From NCBI RefSeq assembly GCF_007830035.1, contig NZ_VLKN01000002.1:553269-617268 (forward strand): a stretch of 64,000 nt of DNA, read 5' to 3'. The notes under the pieces were generated by a model. That model ran no database searches. It was given only the letters and a program-made list of their open reading frames with translations, and had not been told where the DNA came from. The translations under genes were made by a program, and so were the position numbers. Origin of the DNA: Luteimonas cucumeris (GTDB taxonomy: Bacteria > Pseudomonadota > Gammaproteobacteria > Xanthomonadales > Xanthomonadaceae). This document shows, one piece after another, positions 1 through 8,160 of this stretch (positions within the stretch are counted from its first letter, which is position 1; each line of letters opens with the position of its first letter).

Positions 1-319
1 AGATCTGTTCGTCGATCGTGGCTGCGGCCTTGATGCCGCGCACGCGTCCGTTCTCGACCCAAACGCCTTCCGCGCGCAACCGCCGCGTCTGCTCGGCGCG
101 GCCCTTCGAGCCCTCGGGGAAGGCGATGTGGCCGTCGGAACGCAGCACGCGATGCCAGGGCAGGCGCGGATCCGGATTCTCGCTGAGCAGCCGCGCCACC
201 ATCCGCGCGCGCCCGGGCAAGCCGGCGCGGCGCGCGACTTCGCCATAACCGGCGACCTGACCGCGCGGAATCGCGCGGATTGCAGCCAGGATCCGGTCGG
301 CGGCAGACAGTTCACCCAT
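1..319 (-). CDS. Alkyltransferase-like protein (ATL, MGMT-fold), 3' end outside window
   Basis: Reading from the ATG at 319, the product begins MGELSAADRILAAIRAIP and carries the MGMT DNA-binding fold, with GQVAGYGEVARRAG as the winged-helix entry. The active-site motif is PWHRVL. O6-alkylguanine-DNA alkyltransferases have PCHRV; replacement of the acceptor Cys by Trp is the hallmark of ATL proteins, which bind alkylated guanine and hand it to nucleotide excision repair without removing the alkyl group. At least 106 codons are visible, nearly the usual ATL length of about 100-110, so only the last few residues should be missing. It is divergent from the gene at 366, with 46 bp between the start codons. 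Family assignment is firm; the repair role is from the family. Confidence 0.85.
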   Translation of the reverse strand, partial: MGELSAADRILAAIRAIPRGQVAGYGEVARRAGLPGRARMVARLLSENPDPRLPWHRVLRSDGHIAFPEGSKGRAEQTRRLRAEGVWVENGRVRGIKAAATIDEQI

Positions 320-365
320 CGCGGATTAGCATAGCGGCATCCCTCAACGGCGTAATCTACCGACG

Positions 366-776
366 ATGCAGAATTTCGAGCAGATCCGCAGCCACCTCGC
401 CGCCTCCGCCTTCCGCCTGACCATGCAGGAGCCGTACGTGGTCTGCGTCGAGCTGTCGCTGGACAACGGTCGCCGCCACCAGTCGATCTTCCTGTCGGAA
501 CTGCACGACGACGATGGTCGCAGCTACCTGCGCGTGGCCACCACCATCGCGCCGATCACCGGCGTCGATGCGCGCCGCGCGCTGGCGTTCAACTGGGAAA
601 GCCGCGTCGGCTACCTGGCGATCGGCGATCTCGACGGCGTGCCGTACCTGCAGCTGTGCGAGAACCGTCCCTACGACGCGCTGTCGCCGGCCGAAGTCGA
701 TCGCCTGGTACTGGAGATCGGCGGCATGGGTGATCGCATCGAGCATGCGCTGTCGGCTGGCGGCGATCTGCTGTAG
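366..776 (+). CDS. Conserved hypothetical protein, 136 aa (CesT/YbjN-like fold possible)
   Basis: Small soluble acidic protein with no signal peptide and no membrane segment. It has an N-terminal helix (MQNFEQIRSHLAASAF), alternating beta strands (YVVCVELSLDNGRRHQSIFL, YLRVATTIAPI, VGYLAIGDLDGVPYLQLCE) and a C-terminal helix (SPAEVDRLVLEIGGMGDRIE). That helix-strands-helix order resembles the CesT/YbjN chaperone-like fold, but I do not recognise a specific family and no type III secretion genes are nearby. The ATG at 366 follows the divergent ATL gene closely. The gene ends 123 bp before the convergent phosphate transporter; that gap holds an inverted repeat able to end transcription from both sides. 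Function unknown. Confidence 0.75.
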   Translation: MQNFEQIRSHLAASAFRLTMQEPYVVCVELSLDNGRRHQSIFLSELHDDDGRSYLRVATTIAPITGVDARRALAFNWESRVGYLAIGDLDGVPYLQLCENRPYDALSPAEVDRLVLEIGGMGDRIEHALSAGGDLL

Positions 777-787
777 GACGGACGCCG

Positions 788-899
788 GGCGGGCTCAAGC
801 CTGCACCGCGCACCTTCGAATCGCATCGAACGCGGGTATCACACAACGAGCCTTGAAATTCCGAAGCGGCGAATCCTTTGCGGCGGGCTTGAGCCCGCC
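788..899. repeat. 14-bp inverted repeat pair between convergent genes
   Basis: GGCGGGCTCAAGCC at 788-801 is repeated as an exact reverse complement at 886-899, 84 bp apart. The right arm, with flanking bases, also folds on itself (GGCGGGC, loop TTGA, GCCCGCC). The pair lies between two converging genes, so it may act as a bidirectional terminator. Its layout resembles the pair at 29575-29679, though the sequence differs. Confidence 0.7.
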
Positions 900-2021
900 T
901 TACGCCCAGCCCATCGCCTGGAGCAGCTTCAAGATTCCGTAGGCGATGCCGCCGGCGGCGGGGATCGTCAGTATCCATGCCCACACGATGCGCTCGATCA
1001 CGCCCAGCTTCAGCGCGCGCGGATTCTTGGCGAAGCCCACGCCCATGATCGCGGTCGAGATGCTGTGCGTGGTCGATACCGGCATGCCGAAGTGCGCGGC
1101 CAGCGTCAGGATCGTGGCCGAACTCGTTTCCGCGGCGAAACCATGGATCGGATGCAGCTTGACCATCTTGTGGCCGAGCGTCTTGATGATCTTCCAGCCG
1201 CCGGCCGCCGTGCCCAGCGCCATGACCACGGCGCAGGTCAGCACGATCCAGGTGGCGATGTCCTGTTCGCCGGCCGCGCCCGGATGCAGGAATCCGAGCC
1301 ACGTCGGCAGATTGTCCAGCGCCCCGCTCGCTTCGGCGCCGAACAGCGCCAGCGCGATGATGCCCATCGTCTTCTGCGCATCGTTGTGGCCGTGCGCATA
1401 ACCCATGTACGCCGCCGATGCCAGCTGCGCCTTGCCGAAGAAGGCGTTGACCCAGCGTGGCCGCGCCAGCCGCGCGAGCACGCCGCCGGCACGCACCATC
1501 GCCGCGATGATCGCCCACAGCAGCAGCATCACCAGCACGCCGAGGATGAAGCCGGCGATCGGCGAGGTGATCATCGGCAGCAGCACCTTCCACAGCAGGC
1601 CCTTGTTCTTGGCCCAGTTGCCGACCGGTTCCGACCAGATCAGCGCCGCCCAGTCATTGTGCGCGGCGGCCAGCGCCGCACCGCACAGGCCGCCGATCAG
1701 CGCGTGTGACGACGACGACGGCAACCCTTTCCACCAGGTGATGAGGTTCCAGATGATGCCGCCACCGAGCGCGCACAGGATCACCTGCGACGTGACGTTG
1801 ACCACGTCCGTGTCGATCAGGCCCGAGGCGATGGTCTTGGCCACCGCGGTGCCGGTCAGCGCCCCGATCAGGTTCATGATCGCCGCCAGCATCACCGCCT
1901 GGCCGGGTGTCAACACCTTGGTCGCGACGACCGTGGCGATGGAGTTGGCGGTGTCGTGGAAACCGTTGATGAACTCGAAGACGAGCGCCGCCAGGATCAC
2001 CACCAGCACGAGGGATAACAT
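900..2021 (-). CDS. pit: PiT-family inorganic phosphate transporter
   Basis: 373-aa polytopic membrane protein of the PiT (PF01384) family, which takes up inorganic phosphate with cations. The N-terminal signature FEFINGFHDTANSIATVVAT is the first PiT repeat; the inverted-topology second repeat shows GYAHGHNDAQKTMGIIAL. Hydrophobic segments cover most of the chain, split by a cytoplasmic loop around residues 170-200. Length is short compared with E. coli PitA (about 500 aa) but usual for the bacterial PiT paired with DUF47. The start ATG at 2021 lies 12 bp after the DUF47 stop, so the two form an operon with DUF47 first. Confidence 0.93.
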   Translation of the reverse strand: MLSLVLVVILAALVFEFINGFHDTANSIATVVATKVLTPGQAVMLAAIMNLIGALTGTAVAKTIASGLIDTDVVNVTSQVILCALGGGIIWNLITWWKGLPSSSSHALIGGLCGAALAAAHNDWAALIWSEPVGNWAKNKGLLWKVLLPMITSPIAGFILGVLVMLLLWAIIAAMVRAGGVLARLARPRWVNAFFGKAQLASAAYMGYAHGHNDAQKTMGIIALALFGAEASGALDNLPTWLGFLHPGAAGEQDIATWIVLTCAVVMALGTAAGGWKIIKTLGHKMVKLHPIHGFAAETSSATILTLAAHFGMPVSTTHSISTAIMGVGFAKNPRALKLGVIERIVWAWILTIPAAGGIAYGILKLLQAMGWA

Positions 2022-2033
2022 CGCGACGCGTCC

Positions 2034-2660
2034 TCAGCTGTTCTTCAGCACGATCTGGTAGGCGACCACGCCGGCCTCGCGGCAACGGTCGATCGCTTTT
2101 TCCAGGATCTCGAAGAACTCCTTGAGCAGGAACATCTGCAGGTTGTCCAGGCGCCCGGAGTAGATGTCGCGATACAGTTCCAGCATCAGCCGGTCGGCCT
2201 CGTTCTCGATCGCACGCAGGCGGTCGTTGAGCGCGGTCATGCGATCGATGTTCATCTTGCGCAGTTCGGCCACCATCTCCACCACCACGCCCGCGGCCTG
2301 CTCGAGCATCGCTGCGCGTGGCGCGAAATCGATGCCTTCCAGGTGGCGCGTCGCCAGCGAGTAGCGGTCGGCGAACTTCTCGACCTGCTTGGGGATCTTG
2401 TACAGCGCCGAGCCCAGAGCCTCGATGTCCTCGCGCTCGAACGGGGTCATGAAGCTGTCGACCAGCGCCTGGCTGATCTTGTCCGAGGCCACGCGCTCGC
2501 GCTGGCGGGCCAGCTTGAAGGCATCCAGCGCCGGCTGACGATCGGTCGCCTTCATCATCGCGTGCAGGGCCCGGGTGCTGTCGTAGGCGGCCTGGGCCGC
2601 CTCGTCGAACAGGGTGAAGAACTGCTTGCCGGAGCCGAATATGGTCTGCAAAGAAAACAT
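2034..2660 (-). CDS. DUF47 / PhoU-like phosphate transport accessory protein
   Basis: 208-aa soluble all-helical protein of the DUF47 (PhoU_div, TIGR00153) family. The start MFSLQTIFGSGKQFFTLFDEAA and the helical hairpins containing PFEREDIEALGSALYKIPKQVEKF are typical. DUF47 genes are almost always next to a PiT transporter and are thought to tune its activity. That pairing is seen here, with the transporter gene 12 bp downstream. The ATG at 2660 is the only sensible start. The promoter should lie in the 250-bp region shared with the divergent gene that starts at 2912. Confidence 0.92.
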   Translation of the reverse strand: MFSLQTIFGSGKQFFTLFDEAAQAAYDSTRALHAMMKATDRQPALDAFKLARQRERVASDKISQALVDSFMTPFEREDIEALGSALYKIPKQVEKFADRYSLATRHLEGIDFAPRAAMLEQAAGVVVEMVAELRKMNIDRMTALNDRLRAIENEADRLMLELYRDIYSGRLDNLQMFLLKEFFEILEKAIDRCREAGVVAYQIVLKNS

Positions 2661-2911
2661 CGCGGGGCCTCGCCGATGGCTTGAGGTCTGATCGAAGGCG
2701 CGATTATGACGGCATCATGACGGTTGCGGCATTACTGTCTTGCGGCATGGCCCGCGCCAAGGGCTTCCTCCGCCCCTGTTATCATGCTCCCGGCGCCCTC
2801 GGCGCAACCTATGGACGACGACCCTACGCCCCTGCCCGCGCCCGCCACCGACCTTGTCGCGGTGCGCCTTCCCGTCGTCCTCCCTGCCCCCAAGTCGAAC
2901 GAAGGCCCCGC

Positions 2912-4237
2912 GTGCTGGAGCTATTGATCGTCGTCGCCCTGATCGCCCTCAACGGCTTCTTCGCGATGTCCGAGATGGCGTTGATGACCTCGCGCAAGCT
3001 GCGCCTCCGGCAGATGGCGGAAGATCCCGCCCATCCCAGCCGCGGTGCGCGCAAGGCGCTGGCGCTGGCCGAACAGCCGGACGACCTGCTGTCGACCGTG
3101 CAGATCGGCATCACCCTGATCGGCATCCTCGCCGGCGTGTTCGGCGGCGACGCGATCGGGCTGATGATCGCCGACTGGATCGACGGCGTGTTCCCGGCCG
3201 CGCAGAAATACGCGCGCACGATCGGAATCACCACCGCCATCGTGCTGATCACCGCAGGCCAGGTCATCTTCGGCGAACTGATCCCCAAGCGCCTGGCGCT
3301 GACCAACGCCGAAGGCATCGCCAGCGGCGTGGCGATCCCGCTGGACATGCTGGCGCGCGGCGCCAAGCCGGTCGTGTTCGCGCTCGGCGCGATCAACCGG
3401 CTGGTGCTGCGCCTGCTCGGCATCAAGGACGACGCCCGCAACGCCATCACCGAAGAGGAAATCCGGCTGCTGGTGAGCGAGAGCCACGAGCAGGGCGTGA
3501 TCGACGCGCACGAGCGCAACATGATGAACCGCGTGCTTCGGTTGGGCGATCGCACCGCCGAAAGCCTGATGACGCCGCGCATGCGCATCAGCTGGCTCGA
3601 TGCCGCGGCGCCCTTCGAGGAAAACCTGGCGACCATGCGCGACACGCCGTTCTCGCGCTACCCCGTGTATCGCGGCAGCGACCAGGAAGTGCTCGGCATT
3701 CTCGAGGTGAAATCCCTGCTGGACCGCCTCGACCAGACCGCGCCCGAGCTTTTCGACGAACTGCGCCCGCCGCTGTTCGTGTCCGAATCCACGCATGCGA
3801 TGAAGCTGCTGGAGATCTTCCGCGAAGAGCAGCAGTCGCTGGCGCTGGTGGTCGACGAGTACGGCGACATCCAGGGCATGGTCACCGTCAGCGACCTGAT
3901 GGGCGCGATCCTCGGCCGCCTGCAGTCGCACGACAGCGGCGACGACGAGGCAATGGTGATCGTGCGCGAGGACGGATCGCTGCTGGTCGACGGCGCGCTG
4001 CCGATCGACGAACTGCGCGAACTGTTCGGCGGCGCCAGGCTGCCCGACGAGGAAGAACACGACTACCACACCGCCGCCGGCATGACGATCGCACGCTTCG
4101 GCCGCATCCCGCACGTCGGCGAACATTTCGCGTGGAGCGGCTGGCGCATCGAGGTGGTCGACCTCGACGGCCCGCGCGTGGACAAATTGCTGCTGACGCA
4201 GCTGGCTGAGCCGGACAGCGACGATGATGACGGCTGA
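2912..4237 (+). CDS. CNNM/CorC-type transporter with DUF21, CBS pair and CorC_HlyC domain
   Basis: The product is an inner-membrane protein of the HlyC/CorC (CNNM) family, linked to Mg/Co efflux or membrane stress. Domains in order: DUF21 membrane domain (residues about 1-180, starting VLELLIVVALIALNGFFAMS), two CBS motifs (about 200-320, including VVDEYGDIQGMVTVSDLM) and a C-terminal CorC_HlyC domain (about 340-430, ending near HVGEHFAWSGWRIEVVD). I chose GTG 2912 because the family starts directly with the first membrane helix. The same frame is open back to 2681, but that part is low-complexity and lacks family features. Length is 441 aa, normal for the family. The stop overlaps the next gene by 14 bp. 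Confidence 0.88.
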   Translation: MLELLIVVALIALNGFFAMSEMALMTSRKLRLRQMAEDPAHPSRGARKALALAEQPDDLLSTVQIGITLIGILAGVFGGDAIGLMIADWIDGVFPAAQKYARTIGITTAIVLITAGQVIFGELIPKRLALTNAEGIASGVAIPLDMLARGAKPVVFALGAINRLVLRLLGIKDDARNAITEEEIRLLVSESHEQGVIDAHERNMMNRVLRLGDRTAESLMTPRMRISWLDAAAPFEENLATMRDTPFSRYPVYRGSDQEVLGILEVKSLLDRLDQTAPELFDELRPPLFVSESTHAMKLLEIFREEQQSLALVVDEYGDIQGMVTVSDLMGAILGRLQSHDSGDDEAMVIVREDGSLLVDGALPIDELRELFGGARLPDEEEHDYHTAAGMTIARFGRIPHVGEHFAWSGWRIEVVDLDGPRVDKLLLTQLAEPDSDDDDG

Positions 4238-4868
4238 CCGCGACAACCCGCACGCCAAGCCGCGCGAACCCGGCACGCGCGCGTTGCTCGACGCACTGGC
4301 GATCGGCGATCCGGAAGAAGTGCTGAAGCTTCGCGACGTGCTCGCCGGCCTCGGCCGCAGCACTTTCGGCATGCTGCTGATGGTGGCAACCCTGCCCGCC
4401 TTCATCCCGATCCCCGGGCTGGCCGGCGCACTGAGCGGGCCGCTGGTGATGCTGGTCGGCATGCAGCTTCTGTTCCTGCTGCGCAAGCCATGGCTGCCCG
4501 GCTTCCTGGCCGAACGCGGCCCGCATCGGCGACTACTGGTGCGTTTCAACCAGCGCATCTCGCCGTGGCTGGGACGACTCGAACACCTGGTCAAGCCACG
4601 CCTGACCATCGTGCTCGATCACCCCGCCGCGACCCTGTTCACCGGCCTGCTGCTGGTGCTGCTGGGGGTACTGCTGTCGCTGCCGATCCCCTTCACCAAC
4701 TACATCTTCGGCGCGCTGCTGCTGCTGTATGCACTGGCCTTGCTGGAACGCGACGGCGCACTGATGCTGGTCGCCTGGGCGCTCGGCATCTTCGAGATCG
4801 TCACCTTCGGCATGCTGTCCGGCAACATCGTCGCGATGGTGACGCGCTGGCTGGACGGCCTGTTCTGA
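4224..4868 (+). CDS. ExoD-family membrane protein
   Basis: 214-aa membrane protein of the ExoD (PF06055, exopolysaccharide synthesis) family. It has a soluble N-terminal stretch (ALLDALAIGDPEEVLKLRDV), then several hydrophobic helices: FGMLLMVATLPAFIPIPGLAG with the characteristic IPIPG turn, VMLVGMQLLFLL, and the block LFTGLLLVLLGVLLSLPIPF followed by two more helices. Rhizobial ExoD mutants are altered in exopolysaccharide and alkali tolerance; the biochemical role is unknown. It overlaps the CorC-like gene by 14 bp and is probably co-translated. It ends 79 bp before a converging gene. Confidence 0.85.
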   Translation: MMTADRDNPHAKPREPGTRALLDALAIGDPEEVLKLRDVLAGLGRSTFGMLLMVATLPAFIPIPGLAGALSGPLVMLVGMQLLFLLRKPWLPGFLAERGPHRRLLVRFNQRISPWLGRLEHLVKPRLTIVLDHPAATLFTGLLLVLLGVLLSLPIPFTNYIFGALLLLYALALLERDGALMLVAWALGIFEIVTFGMLSGNIVAMVTRWLDGLF

Positions 4869-4947
4869 GCTGACGGGAGCTCGATCCGTTCTTGTTCGCT
4901 TTGATCCGTGTCGAAACCGCTTTGCTTTCACCAGAAGAAGCAGCGGA

Positions 4948-7083
4948 TCAGATCAGCAACCTCGCGAAATCCTGTGCACTCGACGGATGTCCGAGCCAGT
5001 AGCCCTGCGCCAGGTCGCAACCGCGTTCGCGCAGGATCGCGTACTGACCTTCCTTCTCCACGCCTTCGGCGACGACGGTGATGCCGAGTGAATGCGCCAT
5101 CGCGATGATCGCGGTGGTCAGGGCAAGGTCGTCGGGATCGCGCAGCACGTCCGCGATGAAACTGCGGTCGATCTTGACGCCATCGACCGGCACGCGGCGC
5201 AGGTGGCTCAGGCCGGAGAAGCCGGTGCCGAAGTCGTCCAGCCACACCTTGACGCCGATGCTGCGCAGTCGCGACAACAGCGTGCTGGCATGGAACTCGT
5301 CGCCGATCACCGCGGTTTCGGTCAGTTCCACGTGCAGTTGCGATGCCGGCAGGCCGGTTTCCTTCAGGCAGGCTTCGACCAGGCCGGGCAGTTCGGCGCT
5401 TCGCAGCTGGCGCGGCGACACGTTGACCGACACGAACAGCGGCTCCTGCGTGGTGAATTCATCATGCCATCGCTTCGCATCGCGGCAGGCCACGCGCAGC
5501 ACCTGCGGACCGATGCTTTCGATCAGTCCGCTCTGCTCGGCGACATCGATGAACACCGCCGGCGAAACCATGCCCTGCTCCGGATGATGCCAGCGCAGCA
5601 GCGCTTCGGCACCGACCAGCCGGTTGTCGACAAGGCGATAGACCGGCTGGTAGGCCACGCTCAGTTCGCCGCGCTCCCAGGCACCACGGAGCTCCTGTTC
5701 CATGCGCACGCGGCGCTCGACCGCCTGGTCCATCGCGCGACTGTAGAAGCGGTAGCAGTTCTTGCCGGCGACCTTGGCCTGGTACATCGCGATGTCACCG
5801 TTCTTCATCAGCATCGTCGCGCTGGAAGCATCTTCCGGAAACAGGGTGATGCCGATCGAGGTGCCGAGAAACACCTGACGATCGTGGATCACGATCGGCC
5901 GACTCAACTCGGACACCAGGTTCTCGGCCAGGCGGCTGGCCTTGTTTCGCACTTCGTCGCCGGGCAGCACGGAGCTCTGCAGCAGGATCACGAATTCGTC
6001 GCCGCCGAAACGCGCCAGCTGCGCGTCCTCGCCGCCAAGGCGCTCCACCGCCGCGCGGATGCGCGTTGAGAACTGCACCAGCACTTCATCGCCGGCTTCG
6101 TGGCCGAGCGTGTCGTTGACGCGCTTGAAGTCGTCGATGTCGGCGAACAGCAATGCCAGCTGCTTGCCGACGCCGCGCAGTTCGAGCAGGCGCTGGTCGA
6201 GGCTCTCGCGAAAGGCAAGCCGGTTCGACAGGCCGGTCAGCGCATCGGTATAGGCCATGCGGCGGATGTCGCGGTCGTGGCGCGCCACGCTCTGGCTCAT
6301 GCGCTCGAAGGCACGCACCAGATCGCCGACTTCGTCGTTGCGATAGCTGACCGGCACCGAGCCGCCGAAGCGCCCGGCTTCGATCTCGCGCGCTGCATCG
6401 GCCAGACGCCGCACCGGCACGATCAGGGTGCGCTGGATCACCCACACCACGCCGATGCCCAGCGCCAGCAGCGACAGCATCAGCGCGATGACCAGTGCAC
6501 GATGGCGACTGCTGAGTTCGGCAAGACTGGCGCGCAGGCCGGCACTGGCGCGCTCTTCATTCGCGCTCATCTGGGCCAGCGAGAACCCGATGCGCACGCC
6601 GCCGATGCGCTGGTCGCCGAGCTCGATCGGGCTGGATACATCCACGACATCGTCGGTCCACTGCGCATGCAGTCCGCGCGCGCGCACGACTTCGTAAGCC
6701 AGCGGATCCTGCATCGGCCGGCCATAGGTCGGGATGTCGCCCGAGCCATCATGAACGATGCGCCCCTGCGGATCGTAGACCAGTACGTAACTGATGCCCG
6801 GCTGGCGCAGCGTGTCGCGCGCAAGCGCACCGATCGCGTCGAGGTCGAAGTAGTACAACGGATTGGTCAGATTGTCAGCGAGCTGAGTCGCCGTCGATTC
6901 GCCGCGCCGGCGCAACGCGTCGATCATCTGGTCGTGCATGGCCTGGCGACTGATGCGGGTGATCTCGGACTGCGTCAGTGTCTGGCGCTGCCACAACAGG
7001 ATCATCATCGTCGTGAAAAGCAGCAGTGCCAGCCCCATCAGCGCCAGCAACTGCATCTGCAGACCGATGCGGAAACGCTTCAT
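4948..7083 (-). CDS. Membrane-bound GGDEF-EAL cyclic-di-GMP enzyme with HAMP
   Basis: 711-aa sensor. Layout: membrane helix at about 11-31, periplasmic domain of about 160 residues, second helix at about 195-215, HAMP at about 216-270, GGDEF at about 275-440, EAL at about 460-705. The diguanylate cyclase motif is intact (ARFGGDEFVILL), with no RxxD inhibitory site in front of it. The phosphodiesterase residues are also present: EALLRW, NVSPRQL, ELTET, DDFGTGFSGL, KIDRSF, AEGVE and QGYWLG. It could therefore make or break cyclic-di-GMP; the direction is not predictable from sequence. The start ATG overlaps the TGA of the upstream PhnD-like gene (ATGA), so the two are translationally coupled and the binding protein may supply its signal. 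Confidence 0.93.
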   Translation of the reverse strand: MKRFRIGLQMQLLALMGLALLLFTTMMILLWQRQTLTQSEITRISRQAMHDQMIDALRRRGESTATQLADNLTNPLYYFDLDAIGALARDTLRQPGISYVLVYDPQGRIVHDGSGDIPTYGRPMQDPLAYEVVRARGLHAQWTDDVVDVSSPIELGDQRIGGVRIGFSLAQMSANEERASAGLRASLAELSSRHRALVIALMLSLLALGIGVVWVIQRTLIVPVRRLADAAREIEAGRFGGSVPVSYRNDEVGDLVRAFERMSQSVARHDRDIRRMAYTDALTGLSNRLAFRESLDQRLLELRGVGKQLALLFADIDDFKRVNDTLGHEAGDEVLVQFSTRIRAAVERLGGEDAQLARFGGDEFVILLQSSVLPGDEVRNKASRLAENLVSELSRPIVIHDRQVFLGTSIGITLFPEDASSATMLMKNGDIAMYQAKVAGKNCYRFYSRAMDQAVERRVRMEQELRGAWERGELSVAYQPVYRLVDNRLVGAEALLRWHHPEQGMVSPAVFIDVAEQSGLIESIGPQVLRVACRDAKRWHDEFTTQEPLFVSVNVSPRQLRSAELPGLVEACLKETGLPASQLHVELTETAVIGDEFHASTLLSRLRSIGVKVWLDDFGTGFSGLSHLRRVPVDGVKIDRSFIADVLRDPDDLALTTAIIAMAHSLGITVVAEGVEKEGQYAILRERGCDLAQGYWLGHPSSAQDFARLLI

Positions 7084-8006
7084 TCCACCTCCGCGCGCAC
7101 CCGCGCCACGCCCTTGCGCAGGTGCTTGAGCGCATGTTCGGAGTCAGGATCGATCGGCAGGAAGCGGGTCGTCTTGAAGAAGCGCAGCAGCGCGTCGCGG
7201 GCATCGGGATCGTCCGCTGCCTGGATCAGCACCTCGCGAAGGCGCGCCTCGACCCTGGGATCGAGGTTCCCGCGCACCACTTCCACCGCACGCGGGTATT
7301 CGGGCGTGCGATGCAGGACCTGCAGCTCGCCACGATAGCTGGACGGCATCCGCTGCGGGTTGCCCCAATCCAGGTTGCTCATCACGCCGACGTCGACCAG
7401 CCGCTTGTGCACCCAGTTGGCGATGTTGAGCTCGGAGCGCGCGAACACGAAGCCGACCGTGTCGTCGCCGGGCTTGTCCATCGGCGACATCAGCAACTCC
7501 AGGCCCATGCCGCGCTCCAGCAGTTCCGCGGCCGGCACGAAATAGGCGCTGGTCGAACCGGTGTTCTGGAACGCCACGCTGCGGCCGCGCAACTGGTCGA
7601 GCGAAGTGAGCCCGCTGTCTCGGCGCGCGAAGAACAACGTGCGGTAATGGCTGACCCCGTCGCGCTCGGTCATCAGCAGCAGACGGGCGTTGGCGCGCTC
7701 GGCCAGCGCCACGCCGGTACCCGAGGTTTCGGTGACCCAGTCGACGCGGCCGCGGCGCAGGTAGCTGGCCATCTGCCGGGCGTCGCGCGCCATCAGGATG
7801 CGGCCTTCGCGAATGCCGACGCCGGCCATGCGCGGCACCACGTAGTCCAGCAGCGGCTTGAGCTGCTCGTAGTGGGCCTTGGGGTCGTCGCTGATCCGCC
7901 CCAGCACCAGCACGTGCGGATCATCGACCGCCCGTGCGGCGGACCAGGGCAGCAACATCGCCACGGCCAACAATCCGGCGGCGAGTCGCGCGGTCAATGC
8001 GGCCAA
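7080..8006 (-). CDS. PhnD-type periplasmic phosphate/phosphonate-like binding protein
   Basis: About 308 aa, with an N-terminal signal peptide (LLAVAMLLPWSAARA) and a periplasmic-binding fold of the PhnD family (PF12974). Family landmarks are the LVLGRISDDPKAHYEQLKPLLDY region, DWVTETSGTGVALAE, LRGRSVAFQNTGSTSAYFVP and a C-terminal RFLPIDP. No ATG or GTG precedes the signal peptide in frame, so TTG at 8006 is my best start (ATG 7958 would cut the signal peptide short). The frame is open further upstream to 8510 but that region belongs to trmJ on the same strand in another frame. No ABC permease or ATPase gene is near. It ends in an ATGA overlap with the GGDEF-EAL gene, which suggests sensing rather than import. 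Confidence 0.85.
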   Translation of the reverse strand: MAALTARLAAGLLAVAMLLPWSAARAVDDPHVLVLGRISDDPKAHYEQLKPLLDYVVPRMAGVGIREGRILMARDARQMASYLRRGRVDWVTETSGTGVALAERANARLLLMTERDGVSHYRTLFFARRDSGLTSLDQLRGRSVAFQNTGSTSAYFVPAAELLERGMGLELLMSPMDKPGDDTVGFVFARSELNIANWVHKRLVDVGVMSNLDWGNPQRMPSSYRGELQVLHRTPEYPRAVEVVRGNLDPRVEARLREVLIQAADDPDARDALLRFFKTTRFLPIDPDSEHALKHLRKGVARVRAEVE

Positions 8007-8160
8007 GATGCGGGTCCCCGGGATTGCGACGGGTGAGCCTAGCCTAACCGGCGGGCGGCGGACAACGAATTCGCCGCTCTTTGCTGGACGACCTTCAGCC
8101 CGGCCCGGTTTCGGTGGCGATGGTGTCGAGGCTGAAGCCGCTTCCGCAGGATTGGCCGGT

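Noticed and set aside
2681..2911. N-terminal extension of the CorC-like protein
   Set aside because: The frame stays open, but the residues are low-complexity Pro/Arg and the family begins at the membrane helix encoded from GTG 2912.
2921..4609. 562-aa minus-strand open frame opposite the CorC/ExoD genes
   Set aside because: His/Gln/Ala/Arg-rich shadow of the plus-strand genes; no start signal or domain.
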